Source: Pseudoroseomonas ludipueritiae (GTDB lineage Bacteria > Pseudomonadota > Alphaproteobacteria > Acetobacterales > Acetobacteraceae). Taken from it: a stretch of DNA of 37,888 nt. Below are positions 25,241 to 32,416 of this stretch, one piece after another. Both the position numbers and the translations under genes were made by a program. The stretch covers positions 1 through 37,888 of the forward strand of contig NZ_JACTUZ010000027.1 of NCBI RefSeq assembly GCF_014490445.1, in the 5' to 3' direction. The notes under the pieces are model-generated. The model saw only the letters and a program-made list of their open reading frames with translations, made no database searches and had not been told where the DNA came from. Every line of letters begins with the position of its first letter. Position 1 is the stretch's first letter.

Positions 25241-27754
25241 TCAGGCCAGCAGGGGGAAGAGGGCGGTGACGGCCAGCGTCACCAGGCCCGTGATGGCGGC
25301 GAAGTGCCAGTAGAGCACCACGTTGTGGATATCGATGTCCCAGCGCGTGGTCAGCTTGCCGGCGAGCGAGCGGGCCATGCAGTAGCCCTGCATCACCACG
25401 CCGAGCGCCAGATGCAGCGCCGCCCAGATCAGCAGCACCCAGACGGCGGCGGGATAGACATGGGTGGTGGGCGCCAGCCCGGCCTGCCAGGGGGCCCAGA
25501 GCATGGCCGCGCCGCTGCCCAGCGCCGCCAGGACGCCGATGCCGAGGCCGAGGCGCAGCCCCATGGCGCTGCCGGCGGTATTGCGCGCCCGGGCCCAGAG
25601 CATGGCGCCCCAGGCCAGGGCCAGCAGCCCGAAGGCGACGGCCGGCCAGAGCAGGCCGGGGCCCATCGGCGCGCCATCCGGGCCAAGCGGCGGGAAGACC
25701 TCGTGGATGGTCCAGTAATAGAAATAGCTGAAGACCAGGCTGGCGAAGGCCGTCATGTCGCCGAACATGGTGATGAACATGGCCCACCAGCCGACCGAGC
25801 GGTGGCCGGAGATGTAGAGGGGCAGGGTGAGGCCACGCCCCACCATCTTCTCCTCCTTCTCCGGGATCATGGCGGTGCCGCGCCAGAGCCAGGTCATGAT
25901 GCCGAACATGCCGGCGATGCCGAAGCCCAGTGCGGTCCAGTAGAGGTGGTAGGTGGTGGCGATGAAGCTGGCGCCGATCAGGATGGCGCAGATCATCGGC
26001 ATGAAGCTGTTGCCGGGCACCCGCAGGCATTGGATGGGGTGGCTGTCCAGCACCGAGGTCACCATGGTCTCGCGCTGGCCTTCCTCGGCATCGGGCAGGT
26101 ACCAGCGGCCCTCGTCCACCTCGCGCGGCAGGTCCGGCTGGTCCCAGAGCGGGTAGCGGGAAGCGACCTCGGGCACGCTGCGCACGCCGAAATCGGGGCC
26201 GGGCAGCGGGTTCAGCCATTCCAGCGTGCCGGCATTCCAGGGGTTGCGCGATACGGTCTCGCGCTTGCGGATGCCCCAGAGCAGGTCCCAGGCAAACAGC
26301 AGCACGCCGGTGGCGAAGATGAAGGCGCCGAGGGTGGAGACGAGGTTCAGCCAGTCCCAGCCAATGCCGGAGGGATAGGTGAAGACACGGCGCGGCATGC
26401 CGCGCAGCCCGGTGAAGTGCATCGGCATGAAGCCGATGTTGAAGCCGGCGAACATGAGCCAGAAGACCCACTTGCCCAGGCGGTCGGAGAGCTTTTTCCC
26501 CGTCACCAGCGGCACGTAGTAATAGGCCCCGGCCAGCAGCGGCAGCAGCATGCCGCCGATCAGCACGTAGTGCAGGTGCGCCACCACGAAGTAGCTGTCA
26601 TGCGCCTGCCAGTCGAAGGGCGCGATGGCGACCATGACGCCCGTCAGCCCGCCGATGACGAAGATGGCCAGCGAGCCGGCGGCGAAGAGCATCGGCACCG
26701 TGAAGACCACGCGCCCGGCCAGCATGGTGGCGATGAAGACGAAGATCTGTACGCCGGTCGGGATGGCCACCGCCTCGGAGGCCGCCGAGAAGAAGCCCAG
26801 CGAGATGGCCGGCAGCCCCGTGGTGAACATGTGGTGCACCCAGAGCCCGAAGCTCAGGAAGCCGGTGCCCACGGCGGCCAGCACGATCCAGGAATAGCCG
26901 ATGATCTTCCGGCGGGCGAAGGTCGGCACCAGCATCGCCATCAGGGCGATGGAGGGCAGGAAGATGATGTAGACCTCGGGGTGGCCGAAGATCCAGAAGA
27001 GGTGCTGCCAGAGCAGCGGGTCGCCGCCGCGCGCGGGGTCGAAGAAGGGCCAGTCCGCCATCCGCTCCAGCTCGAAGAGGATGTCGCCGGCGATCAGCGG
27101 CGGAAAGGCGAAGAGGATCATCCCGCCCACGATCAGCACGTACCAGCAATAGAGCGGGATGGTGTTGATGCGCATGCCGGGCGGCCGGCACTTCAGCACG
27201 CCGACGATCAGCTCCACCGCGGCGGCGATGGAGGCGACCTCGATGAAGGAAAGGCCCAGCAGCCAGATATCGGCGCCGATGCCGGAGAGCTTCGGGTCGG
27301 TGGTGAGCGGGGGATACATGAACCATCCCCCGTCCGGCGCGGCATTGAAGAAGATCGATCCGCAGACGAAGACGCCGCCGATCAGGAAGCACCAGTAGCC
27401 AAAGGCCGAAAGGCGCGGGAAGGGCAGGTCGCGCGCTGCCAGCATGGTGGGCAGCAGCAGGATGGCCACGGCCTCGAAGATCGGCACAGCGAAGAGAAAC
27501 ATCATCGCCGTGCCGTGCAGGGTGAAGAGCTGGTTGTAGAGCGGCGCCGGGATCAGCGTGTTGTCCGGCACCGCCAGCTGCGCCCGCACCAGCAGCGCCA
27601 GGGCACCGGCAAACAGGAAGAAGCCGAAGGCGGTCAGCGTGTACCAGCGCCCGACCTCGGTATTGTTCACCGCCGACCAGTAGCGCCAGCCGGGCGGGGA
27701 GGCCCAGACGCGCTCCAGCCGCTCTTCCTGTTCCTTGCGCAATTGCTCGCTCAT
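25241..27754 (-). CDS. ctaD: Cytochrome c oxidase, subunit I fused to subunit III
   Basis: 837 residues, much longer than subunit I alone (about 530). The first 560 residues are subunit I, with the proton-entry DLPFPR loop, HGTAMMFLFAVP (heme a His region), GHPEVYIIFLPS (CuB His, cross-linked Tyr and the gating Glu), VHHMFTTG (two CuB His) and VVAHLHYVLIG (heme His). From about 600 it continues as subunit III (SVGWWAMFITMFGDMTAFAS, then WAALHLALG and WDIDIHNVVLYWHF). Such a I/III fusion is known from Thermus caa3 oxidase. It reduces O2 to water with proton pumping in the inner membrane. The start overlaps the subunit II stop (ATGA). Confidence 0.95.
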   Translation of the reverse strand: MSEQLRKEQEERLERVWASPPGWRYWSAVNNTEVGRWYTLTAFGFFLFAGALALLVRAQLAVPDNTLIPAPLYNQLFTLHGTAMMFLFAVPIFEAVAILLLPTMLAARDLPFPRLSAFGYWCFLIGGVFVCGSIFFNAAPDGGWFMYPPLTTDPKLSGIGADIWLLGLSFIEVASIAAAVELIVGVLKCRPPGMRINTIPLYCWYVLIVGGMILFAFPPLIAGDILFELERMADWPFFDPARGGDPLLWQHLFWIFGHPEVYIIFLPSIALMAMLVPTFARRKIIGYSWIVLAAVGTGFLSFGLWVHHMFTTGLPAISLGFFSAASEAVAIPTGVQIFVFIATMLAGRVVFTVPMLFAAGSLAIFVIGGLTGVMVAIAPFDWQAHDSYFVVAHLHYVLIGGMLLPLLAGAYYYVPLVTGKKLSDRLGKWVFWLMFAGFNIGFMPMHFTGLRGMPRRVFTYPSGIGWDWLNLVSTLGAFIFATGVLLFAWDLLWGIRKRETVSRNPWNAGTLEWLNPLPGPDFGVRSVPEVASRYPLWDQPDLPREVDEGRWYLPDAEEGQRETMVTSVLDSHPIQCLRVPGNSFMPMICAILIGASFIATTYHLYWTALGFGIAGMFGIMTWLWRGTAMIPEKEEKMVGRGLTLPLYISGHRSVGWWAMFITMFGDMTAFASLVFSYFYYWTIHEVFPPLGPDGAPMGPGLLWPAVAFGLLALAWGAMLWARARNTAGSAMGLRLGLGIGVLAALGSGAAMLWAPWQAGLAPTTHVYPAAVWVLLIWAALHLALGVVMQGYCMARSLAGKLTTRWDIDIHNVVLYWHFAAITGLVTLAVTALFPLLA

Positions 27755-28722
27755 CGCAGCGATCCCAGCCAGGTGGCGATGGCGGCACTCTCGGCCGGCG
27801 GCAGCATACCGAAGGAAGGCATGCGCGCGGCCGGCTTGATGGCCTGCGTCTCGCGGATGAAGCGGTCGATATTCTCGGGGCTATTGGGCAGGATGCCGGC
27901 GGCGATGGTGGGCCGCGCGCCCAGATGCGTCAGGTCCGGCCCGACGCGCCCGGCCGCCGCGGTGCCGCGCACGGTGTGGCAGGCGCCGCAGCCGCGTGCC
28001 AGGAAGAGCGCCGCGCCCCCATCGGTGCTGGCCGTGGCCGCGCCGGATTCGCGCTCGACCCAGGCGGTGAAGGCCTCGGGCTCCATCACCTCGACCGACA
28101 TGGCCATCAGGGCATGGGAGGCTCCGCAGAACTCGGCGCAGGCGCCGCGGAAGCGGCCGGTCTGCGTCGGCTCCAGCACCAGGCGGTTGGTGGTGCCGGG
28201 GATCGCATCCATCTTGCCACCCAGGCTCGGAATCCAGAAGGAATGGATCACGTCCTGCGCCGTCAGAAGGAACTCGGTGCGCTGCCCGACAGGCAGGCGA
28301 ACCTCGTTGGCCGTCTCGAAACGCCGGCCATCGGGAAGCACGTAGCGCACGCGCCACCAGAACTGCTGGCCCTCCACCTCCACCCGCAGCCCATCCCCGG
28401 GGGCGCGCAGTTCCGGCATCAGCCGCAGGCCGAAGACCAGCAGGGCCGCCAGCAGCAGCGTGGGCAACAGCGCGCCACAGACCAGGATCAGCCGCGCCGC
28501 CCGCCGCGCCGGCCAGGGCCGCTCCCGCCGGCGGCTGGCGTAGAAGGAGAGGCCCACCACCAGCACCCAGAGCACCAGGCTCGCGCCGGCCATCCACCAG
28601 AAGAGCTGGGAGACCGCTTCCGCCTCATGCCCCGCCGGGGCCAACGCCGATTGCGGGCCATCGCACGCGGCCAGCACCAGTGGCAGCAGCCATGCTCCCC
28701 GCCTGCAAAGCTCCCGATGCAC
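27751..28722 (-). CDS. ctaC: Cytochrome c oxidase subunit II with fused cytochrome c domain (caa3 type)
   Basis: 323 residues starting with GTG. A lipobox LVLAAC with Cys20 suggests a lipoprotein. Two transmembrane helices follow (about 40-61 and 79-101), then the cupredoxin domain with the full CuA site: H160, C195, E197, C199, H203 and M206. A C-terminal cytochrome c domain has CGACH at 245-249 and the likely axial Met301 in MPSF. This fusion defines caa3-type oxidases, which carry their own cytochrome c. It is the first gene of a five-gene operon and is divergent from the DUF983 gene, with 152 bp between. Confidence 0.95.
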   Translation of the reverse strand: MHRELCRRGAWLLPLVLAACDGPQSALAPAGHEAEAVSQLFWWMAGASLVLWVLVVGLSFYASRRRERPWPARRAARLILVCGALLPTLLLAALLVFGLRLMPELRAPGDGLRVEVEGQQFWWRVRYVLPDGRRFETANEVRLPVGQRTEFLLTAQDVIHSFWIPSLGGKMDAIPGTTNRLVLEPTQTGRFRGACAEFCGASHALMAMSVEVMEPEAFTAWVERESGAATASTDGGAALFLARGCGACHTVRGTAAAGRVGPDLTHLGARPTIAAGILPNSPENIDRFIRETQAIKPAARMPSFGMLPPAESAAIATWLGSLR

Positions 28723-28742
28723 TCAAACCCCCGCGGCCACTT

Positions 28743-28758
28743 CTCGCGCCAACGCGAG
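28743..28758. promoter_or_regulatory. Dyad between divergent ctaC and DUF983 genes
   Basis: CTCGCG and CGCGAG are separated by CCAA. It lies about 20 bp upstream of the ctaC start codon, where a repressor or a small 5' hairpin could act. No clear -10/-35 pair is seen in the 152-bp spacer. Confidence 0.25.
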
Positions 28759-28874
28759 GTGATGGAGCAGGTTGCAGGAAATTCACCTTCGCTTCGGGAT
28801 CAGGCTGGCGCGTGACGGAGGACGGGGCCATGGCGTTCCACATCCGCCACGTCGCGGAAGGGAGGATACCAACC

Positions 28875-29282
28875 ATGGCCGAGACACCCGAACACCGGCT
28901 GCCGCCGGGTGAGACGCCCATGTCCCTGGGCATTCGTGGCCGCTGCCCGCGCTGCGGCAAGGGGCATATCTTCGCGGGTTTCCTGAAGCTGGCCAAGCGT
29001 TGCGACCACTGCGGCCTCGACATGTCCTTCGCCGACCCGGCCGATGGACCGGCCTTTTTCGTGATGTCCATCGTGGCGGTGCCGGTCACCATCTTCGCCA
29101 TCTGGCTGGAGCTGGGCCACGAGCCGCCCTTCTGGGTGCATCTGCTGACCACCTTTCCGCTGCTGCTGGTCTCTTCCGTCCTGCTGCTGCGGCCTTTCAA
29201 GGGCTGGCTGGTCTGCTCGCAATACATCAACAAGGCCGAGGAAGGCCGCTTCGGGACGCGCCAGCCGCCACCCCAGGCATAG
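28875..29282 (+). CDS. DUF983 zinc-ribbon membrane protein
   Basis: 135 residues. An N-terminal zinc ribbon with C24-P-R-C27 and C43-D-H-C46 is followed by two transmembrane helices (about 61-80 and 86-106). This is the DUF983 pattern, with RCPRCGKGHIF and DPADGPAFF. The frame is open upstream, but ATG 28875 is set by GGGAGGA at 28860-28866 and the family N-terminus. In alphaproteobacteria DUF983 genes are often found within cytochrome oxidase clusters, and here it diverges from one, so an oxidase-assembly role is a fair inference. The function is not established. Confidence 0.87.
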   Translation: MAETPEHRLPPGETPMSLGIRGRCPRCGKGHIFAGFLKLAKRCDHCGLDMSFADPADGPAFFVMSIVAVPVTIFAIWLELGHEPPFWVHLLTTFPLLLVSSVLLLRPFKGWLVCSQYINKAEEGRFGTRQPPPQA

Positions 29283-29322
29283 AGCACTGGCATCTTGCCG
29301 CGCGCTGTGCCATCCGCGCGGC

Positions 29323-30015
29323 ATGGAACAGGCCCCCGAATTCTGGCAGCGCTACGAGGCCGCGCCGCTGCCGCCGCCCTTCACGGCGGCCGCCCCCGCT
29401 GCCATGCCGGACGGGCGCTGGCTGCACCTGCCGCTGCGCGACTACGGCGCCGTGGCCGTGACCGGCTTCATCGCCAACCAGGCGTCCTTTGCCGTGCTGC
29501 GCCCGGTCTGCGCCTGGATGGCGGAGGCCGCGCGGGACCTCGGGGCCGAGGTGGTGGTGGGCCTGCCGACGCTGGGCCATGTCTTCGGCGCGCCGGTGGC
29601 CGAGGCGCTGGGCCATTCCAACTGGGTCGCCCCCGGCTATTCCCGCAAGAAATGGTACGAGGAGGCGCTCTCGGTGCCCACCTCCTCCTCCACCGCGCCG
29701 GATGCCCGGCGGATGTGGCTGGACCCGCGCCTGCTGCCCCGCCTGCGAGGCCGCCGCGTGCTGCTGGTGGATGACGTGATCAGCACCGGCTCCTCCGCCC
29801 ATGCCGGGCTGGCGCTGCTGGGCAAAGTGGGGGTGCGGCCGGTGGGGCTTTGCGTCGCCATGGCGCAGGGAGACCGCTGGCGTGCGGAATGGCCGGATGA
29901 CGTGCCGGTGGCCGCCGCCTTCGCCACTCCGCTCTTCCGGCGGGGCGAGGGCGGCTGGGTGCCGGACGAGTCCACGCGCCCCGCCATCCGCCTGCCGCTG
30001 CGGGAGGCCGCGTGA
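29323..30015 (+). CDS. Phosphoribosyltransferase family protein
   Basis: 230 residues with the 13-residue PRPP-binding signature VLLVDDVISTGSS at 146-158. The flexible-loop and pyrophosphate region is VVVGLPTLGHVFGAPVAEAL (about 77-96). The N-terminal 40 residues and the hood KKWYEEALSVPTSS do not match the adenine, hypoxanthine or orotate enzymes closely enough for me to name the base. It starts 40 bp after DUF983. Its TGA overlaps the next ATG by one base (TGATG), so three genes from here are tightly coupled. Confidence 0.85.
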   Translation: MEQAPEFWQRYEAAPLPPPFTAAAPAAMPDGRWLHLPLRDYGAVAVTGFIANQASFAVLRPVCAWMAEAARDLGAEVVVGLPTLGHVFGAPVAEALGHSNWVAPGYSRKKWYEEALSVPTSSSTAPDARRMWLDPRLLPRLRGRRVLLVDDVISTGSSAHAGLALLGKVGVRPVGLCVAMAQGDRWRAEWPDDVPVAAAFATPLFRRGEGGWVPDESTRPAIRLPLREAA

Positions 30016-30371
30016 TGGACCGCCTGTGGCTGGTGCTGGGCGCGCTCTCGGGCGGCGTGGCGGTGGGGCTTTCCGCCTGGGCGGCGCATGGGCTGGACCC
30101 GGCGCAGGCAGCCCTGGCTTCCAGCGCCCTGACCATGCAGGGCTGGCACGCCCTGGCGCTGCTGGCCACCGGATTGCTGGCCGGGCACCGACGCGGCTGG
30201 CTGGCGCATCTGGCCGGCGGCGGCTTTGTTCTGGGCACGCTCTGCTTCTGCGGCGCGGTGTGGTGGCGGGCCCTGACCGGCGGCTCCCTGGGCAGCGTCG
30301 CGCCTCTCGGGGGAACCCTGCTGATGCTGGCCTGGCTGTTGCTGGCCCTGGCGGCGGGGCGCCGGGCATGA
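30015..30371 (+). CDS. DUF423 small membrane protein
   Basis: 118 residues and four hydrophobic helices. It has the DUF423 features LGALSGGVAVGLSAWAAHGL near the start, the MQGWHALALL segment (His in helix 2) and APLGGTLLMLAWLLLAL at the end. The first ATG at 30015 overlaps the preceding stop as TGATG; a GTG at 30012 is also possible. The stop overlaps the start of the methyltransferase by ATGA. The function of the family is unknown. Confidence 0.85.
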   Translation: MDRLWLVLGALSGGVAVGLSAWAAHGLDPAQAALASSALTMQGWHALALLATGLLAGHRRGWLAHLAGGGFVLGTLCFCGAVWWRALTGGSLGSVAPLGGTLLMLAWLLLALAAGRRA

Positions 30372-31288
30372 CGCCGCGCAGCGCCTATCTCGCCGCCGAG
30401 GGTTTCGAGCGGGAGCTGGAGGAGGAACTGCGCCGCGCCGGCATCGCCATCGCCGCCTGGCATGGGTTGCTGGCGCTGTCCGAGGCACCGCCCGTGCCCG
30501 CCGCCTGGGCGCTGGATACCTGGACTGATCCGCGCGAGATGCCGGTGGCCTCCATCAAATCCGCCGCCACGGCGCTGCGGGGTATCCAGCGCAACTGGTC
30601 GCTCTATGCCGCCGCCTTCCATCGTCGTGCCGCGCTGATCGAGGCGGCGCTGCCGCCGGTGAAGGCGCGCGCGCTGCATTTCCCGGAACCGGCGCCCACC
30701 GGCCACCTGGGCGCCTGGACGCTGCTGGCACCCGACCGGATGCTGGCCAGCCCCACCAAGACCAGCCCCTTCCTGAATGGCGCCGTGCGCTTCGAGGAAG
30801 ACCGCGAGGGCCCGCCCTCCCGCGCCTATCTGAAGCTGTGGGAAGCGCTGACGCGCATCGGCCGCTGGCCGGGGCCGGGGGAGACGGTGCTGGACCTCGG
30901 CGCCGCGCCGGGCGGCTGGACCTGGGCACTGGCGCAACTGGGCTGCCAGGTGGTGGCGGTGGACAAGGCGCGGATGGACCCGGCCGTGGCCGCGCTGCCC
31001 AATGTCGCCATCCGCACCGAAAGCGCCTTTGGGCTGGAGCCGGAAAAGCAGCCGGCGGTGGATTGGCTGTTCAGCGACATCATCTGCTACCCGGCCCGCC
31101 TGCTGGGGCTGGTGCGGCGCTGGATGGAGGCCGGCCGCGCCCGCAATTTCGTCTGCACCCTGAAGTTCCAGGGGGAGACGGACCATGACACCGCCGCCGC
31201 CTTCGCAGCCATCCCTGGCGCGCAGCTCTTCCACGGCGCGCATAACAAGCACGAGCTGATGTTCTGCCTGCTGCGGGACGCGCCCTGA
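30368..31288 (+). CDS. RlmM-like/FtsJ-type SAM-dependent rRNA 2'-O-methyltransferase
   Basis: 306 residues. The C-terminal Rossmann methyltransferase domain has the SAM motif LDLGAAPGGWT (175-185) and VVAVDKARM, then DWLFSDIICYPAR and FVCTLKFQGE, matching the Asp and second Lys of the K-D-K catalytic set; K156 in RAYLKLWEA is the likely first Lys. The order and spacing resemble RlmM, which methylates the ribose of C2498 in 23S rRNA in E. coli. The N-terminal 150 residues would correspond to its RNA-binding part, shorter than in E. coli (366 aa in total). ATG 30368 overlaps the preceding stop; the frame is open upstream in DUF423 only as a shadow. RlmM identity is likely, not certain. Confidence 0.82.
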   Translation: MTPRSAYLAAEGFERELEEELRRAGIAIAAWHGLLALSEAPPVPAAWALDTWTDPREMPVASIKSAATALRGIQRNWSLYAAAFHRRAALIEAALPPVKARALHFPEPAPTGHLGAWTLLAPDRMLASPTKTSPFLNGAVRFEEDREGPPSRAYLKLWEALTRIGRWPGPGETVLDLGAAPGGWTWALAQLGCQVVAVDKARMDPAVAALPNVAIRTESAFGLEPEKQPAVDWLFSDIICYPARLLGLVRRWMEAGRARNFVCTLKFQGETDHDTAAAFAAIPGAQLFHGAHNKHELMFCLLRDAP

Positions 31289-31345
31289 CGCCGATCCGGG
31301 GCGGGTGCGAACGCGTGGCCGGGTGAAGTGCTCCAGGCATAACGA

Positions 31346-31378
31346 AAGGGCCGGCCCCCTGGCGGGAAGCCGGCCCTT
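31346..31378. terminator. Hairpin between convergent genes, likely bidirectional terminator
   Basis: AAGGGCCGGC at 31346-31355 pairs perfectly with GCCGGCCCTT at 31369-31378 around a 13-base loop. No strong T-run follows on either side. It lies between the converging methyltransferase and small secreted protein genes. Confidence 0.6.
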
Positions 31379-31417
31379 GCGGAACGAAGCGGCCGTGGCC
31401 GCCCGTGGTGTCAGCCC

Positions 31418-31726
31418 TTAGCGATGGGCCAGCTGCTGCGCCTGCTCCACAGGCAGATAGGCCACGTAGCCCTCGCTGCCGCCAACAAAGACCGGGATGC
31501 CGGCCGAAGGCTCAACAAAGCGGCTGTCGAGATGGGCGATCTGCTGGCTCTCACCCTGGCCGGCCACGCGCACGGCGCCGCCGCCCACGATGTTGCCGGT
31601 ATGGCCAGCGGGGTATTGCACCGCGAATTGCTCACCCTGGTTGATGACCTGCAGCTCCTGCGCCTGGGCGGCGCCGGCGAGGCCGGCCATAAGGAGGGCG
31701 GCGGAAAGAATGGCAGAGCGGAACAT
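31418..31726 (-). CDS. Small secreted protein, paralogue 1 (NQGEQF...TGNIVGGG family)
   Basis: 102 residues. The signal peptide MFRSAILSAALLMAGLAGAAQAQ is cleaved probably after AQA, leaving about 80 residues in the periplasm. The core VINQGEQFAVQYPAGHTGNI followed by VGGGAV is shared almost residue for residue with the neighbour at 31980-32285. The tail contains GIPVFVGGSEGYVAYLP, also partly shared. AAGGA in front of the ATG is a good ribosome site. No family recognised; no catalytic or metal motif visible. The mature part is rich in Gly, Gln and Val and is probably all-beta. The two genes are 253 bp apart and each seems to have its own leader. Confidence 0.8.
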   Translation of the reverse strand: MFRSAILSAALLMAGLAGAAQAQELQVINQGEQFAVQYPAGHTGNIVGGGAVRVAGQGESQQIAHLDSRFVEPSAGIPVFVGGSEGYVAYLPVEQAQQLAHR

Positions 31727-31979
31727 GGTGTAGATCCTTTGGCTTGGTGAAGCTCATCGCTTCCGTTGGCCGATATCTATGCGCTCCACGCGCATCTTTC
31801 CAATCAGCCATGCCAATGCCAAGTATTCGCTCAGGCGATGATCATGCATCCGTGACATGATGTGCCAGGATTTATCCCCATAATGCATGGCTGGTCCGTG
31901 ACGGCGCCGTGCCATATGCGGGTAGGAGTGCAAAAACGAGGGAAGGGCTGTCCGGTCCAAGGGCTGGCCTCAACGCCGG
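31727..31979. other. AT-richer spacer between the two paralogues
   Basis: 253 bp, clearly lower in GC than its surroundings, with the palindrome ATGATCAT near 31838 and several CATG/ATGC words. It should hold the promoter of paralogue 1. A 68-codon minus-strand frame (31754-31960) crosses it but has no coding character. Confidence 0.4.
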
Positions 31980-32285
31980 TCAGCCCGGCGAGGTGCTGGC
32001 TGGATCATGGCGGTACGGCAGATACACCACATCGGGGTCCTCCCCGCCCGGCTGGTAGGGAATGCCCGGGGGCGGCAAGGAGTGCAGGGGCGCGGAATAG
32101 ATGACGCTCGGTGTCTCGCCGAGCGTGCGCAGCACCTTGCCGCCACCCACAATATTGCCGGTATAGCCGGCGGAGTAATGCACCTCGAACTGCTCGCCCT
32201 GGTTCACGACCTGCTGGGCCTGCGCGGCGCCACCGGCCAGGACGCCAGCCAAAAGGGCGGCGGCCACCATCGAAGCACGGAACAT
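31980..32285 (-). CDS. Small secreted protein, paralogue 2
   Basis: 101 residues with signal peptide MFRASMVAAALLAGVLAGGA, cleavage near AQA-Q. The conserved block is VVNQGEQFEVHYSAGYTGNI then VGGGKV; the C-terminal region has GIPYQPGGEDPDVVYLP, like paralogue 1. The start is ATG 32285, set by AGGAGG six bases upstream and by the paralogue; the frame runs open to 32363. The central part (LRTLGETPSVIYSAPLHSL) differs from paralogue 1. Probably a tandem duplication that has diverged. Function unknown. Confidence 0.8.
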   Translation of the reverse strand: MFRASMVAAALLAGVLAGGAAQAQQVVNQGEQFEVHYSAGYTGNIVGGGKVLRTLGETPSVIYSAPLHSLPPPGIPYQPGGEDPDVVYLPYRHDPASTSPG

Positions 32286-32416
32286 GGCTGTTCCTCCTGG
32301 AGATCCACAGGGCGCAGCCGCGCCCTCCGAACCTCTATCGCGCCGCCGCCATCGCCCTGCCAATTGGGTGGGGCGATGGTCGGTATTCGCGCCGGCGATT
32401 ACGGTGCCGGCCTGGC

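Noticed and set aside
25304-28345. 1013-codon plus-strand frame opposite the oxidase genes
   Set aside because: Antisense shadow of subunits I/III and II; composition is His/Gln/Glu-rich without any domain.
31754-31960. 68-codon minus-strand frame between the small paralogues
   Set aside because: His/Met-rich, lies in the AT-rich promoter spacer, lacks a ribosome site and has no relation to neighbours.
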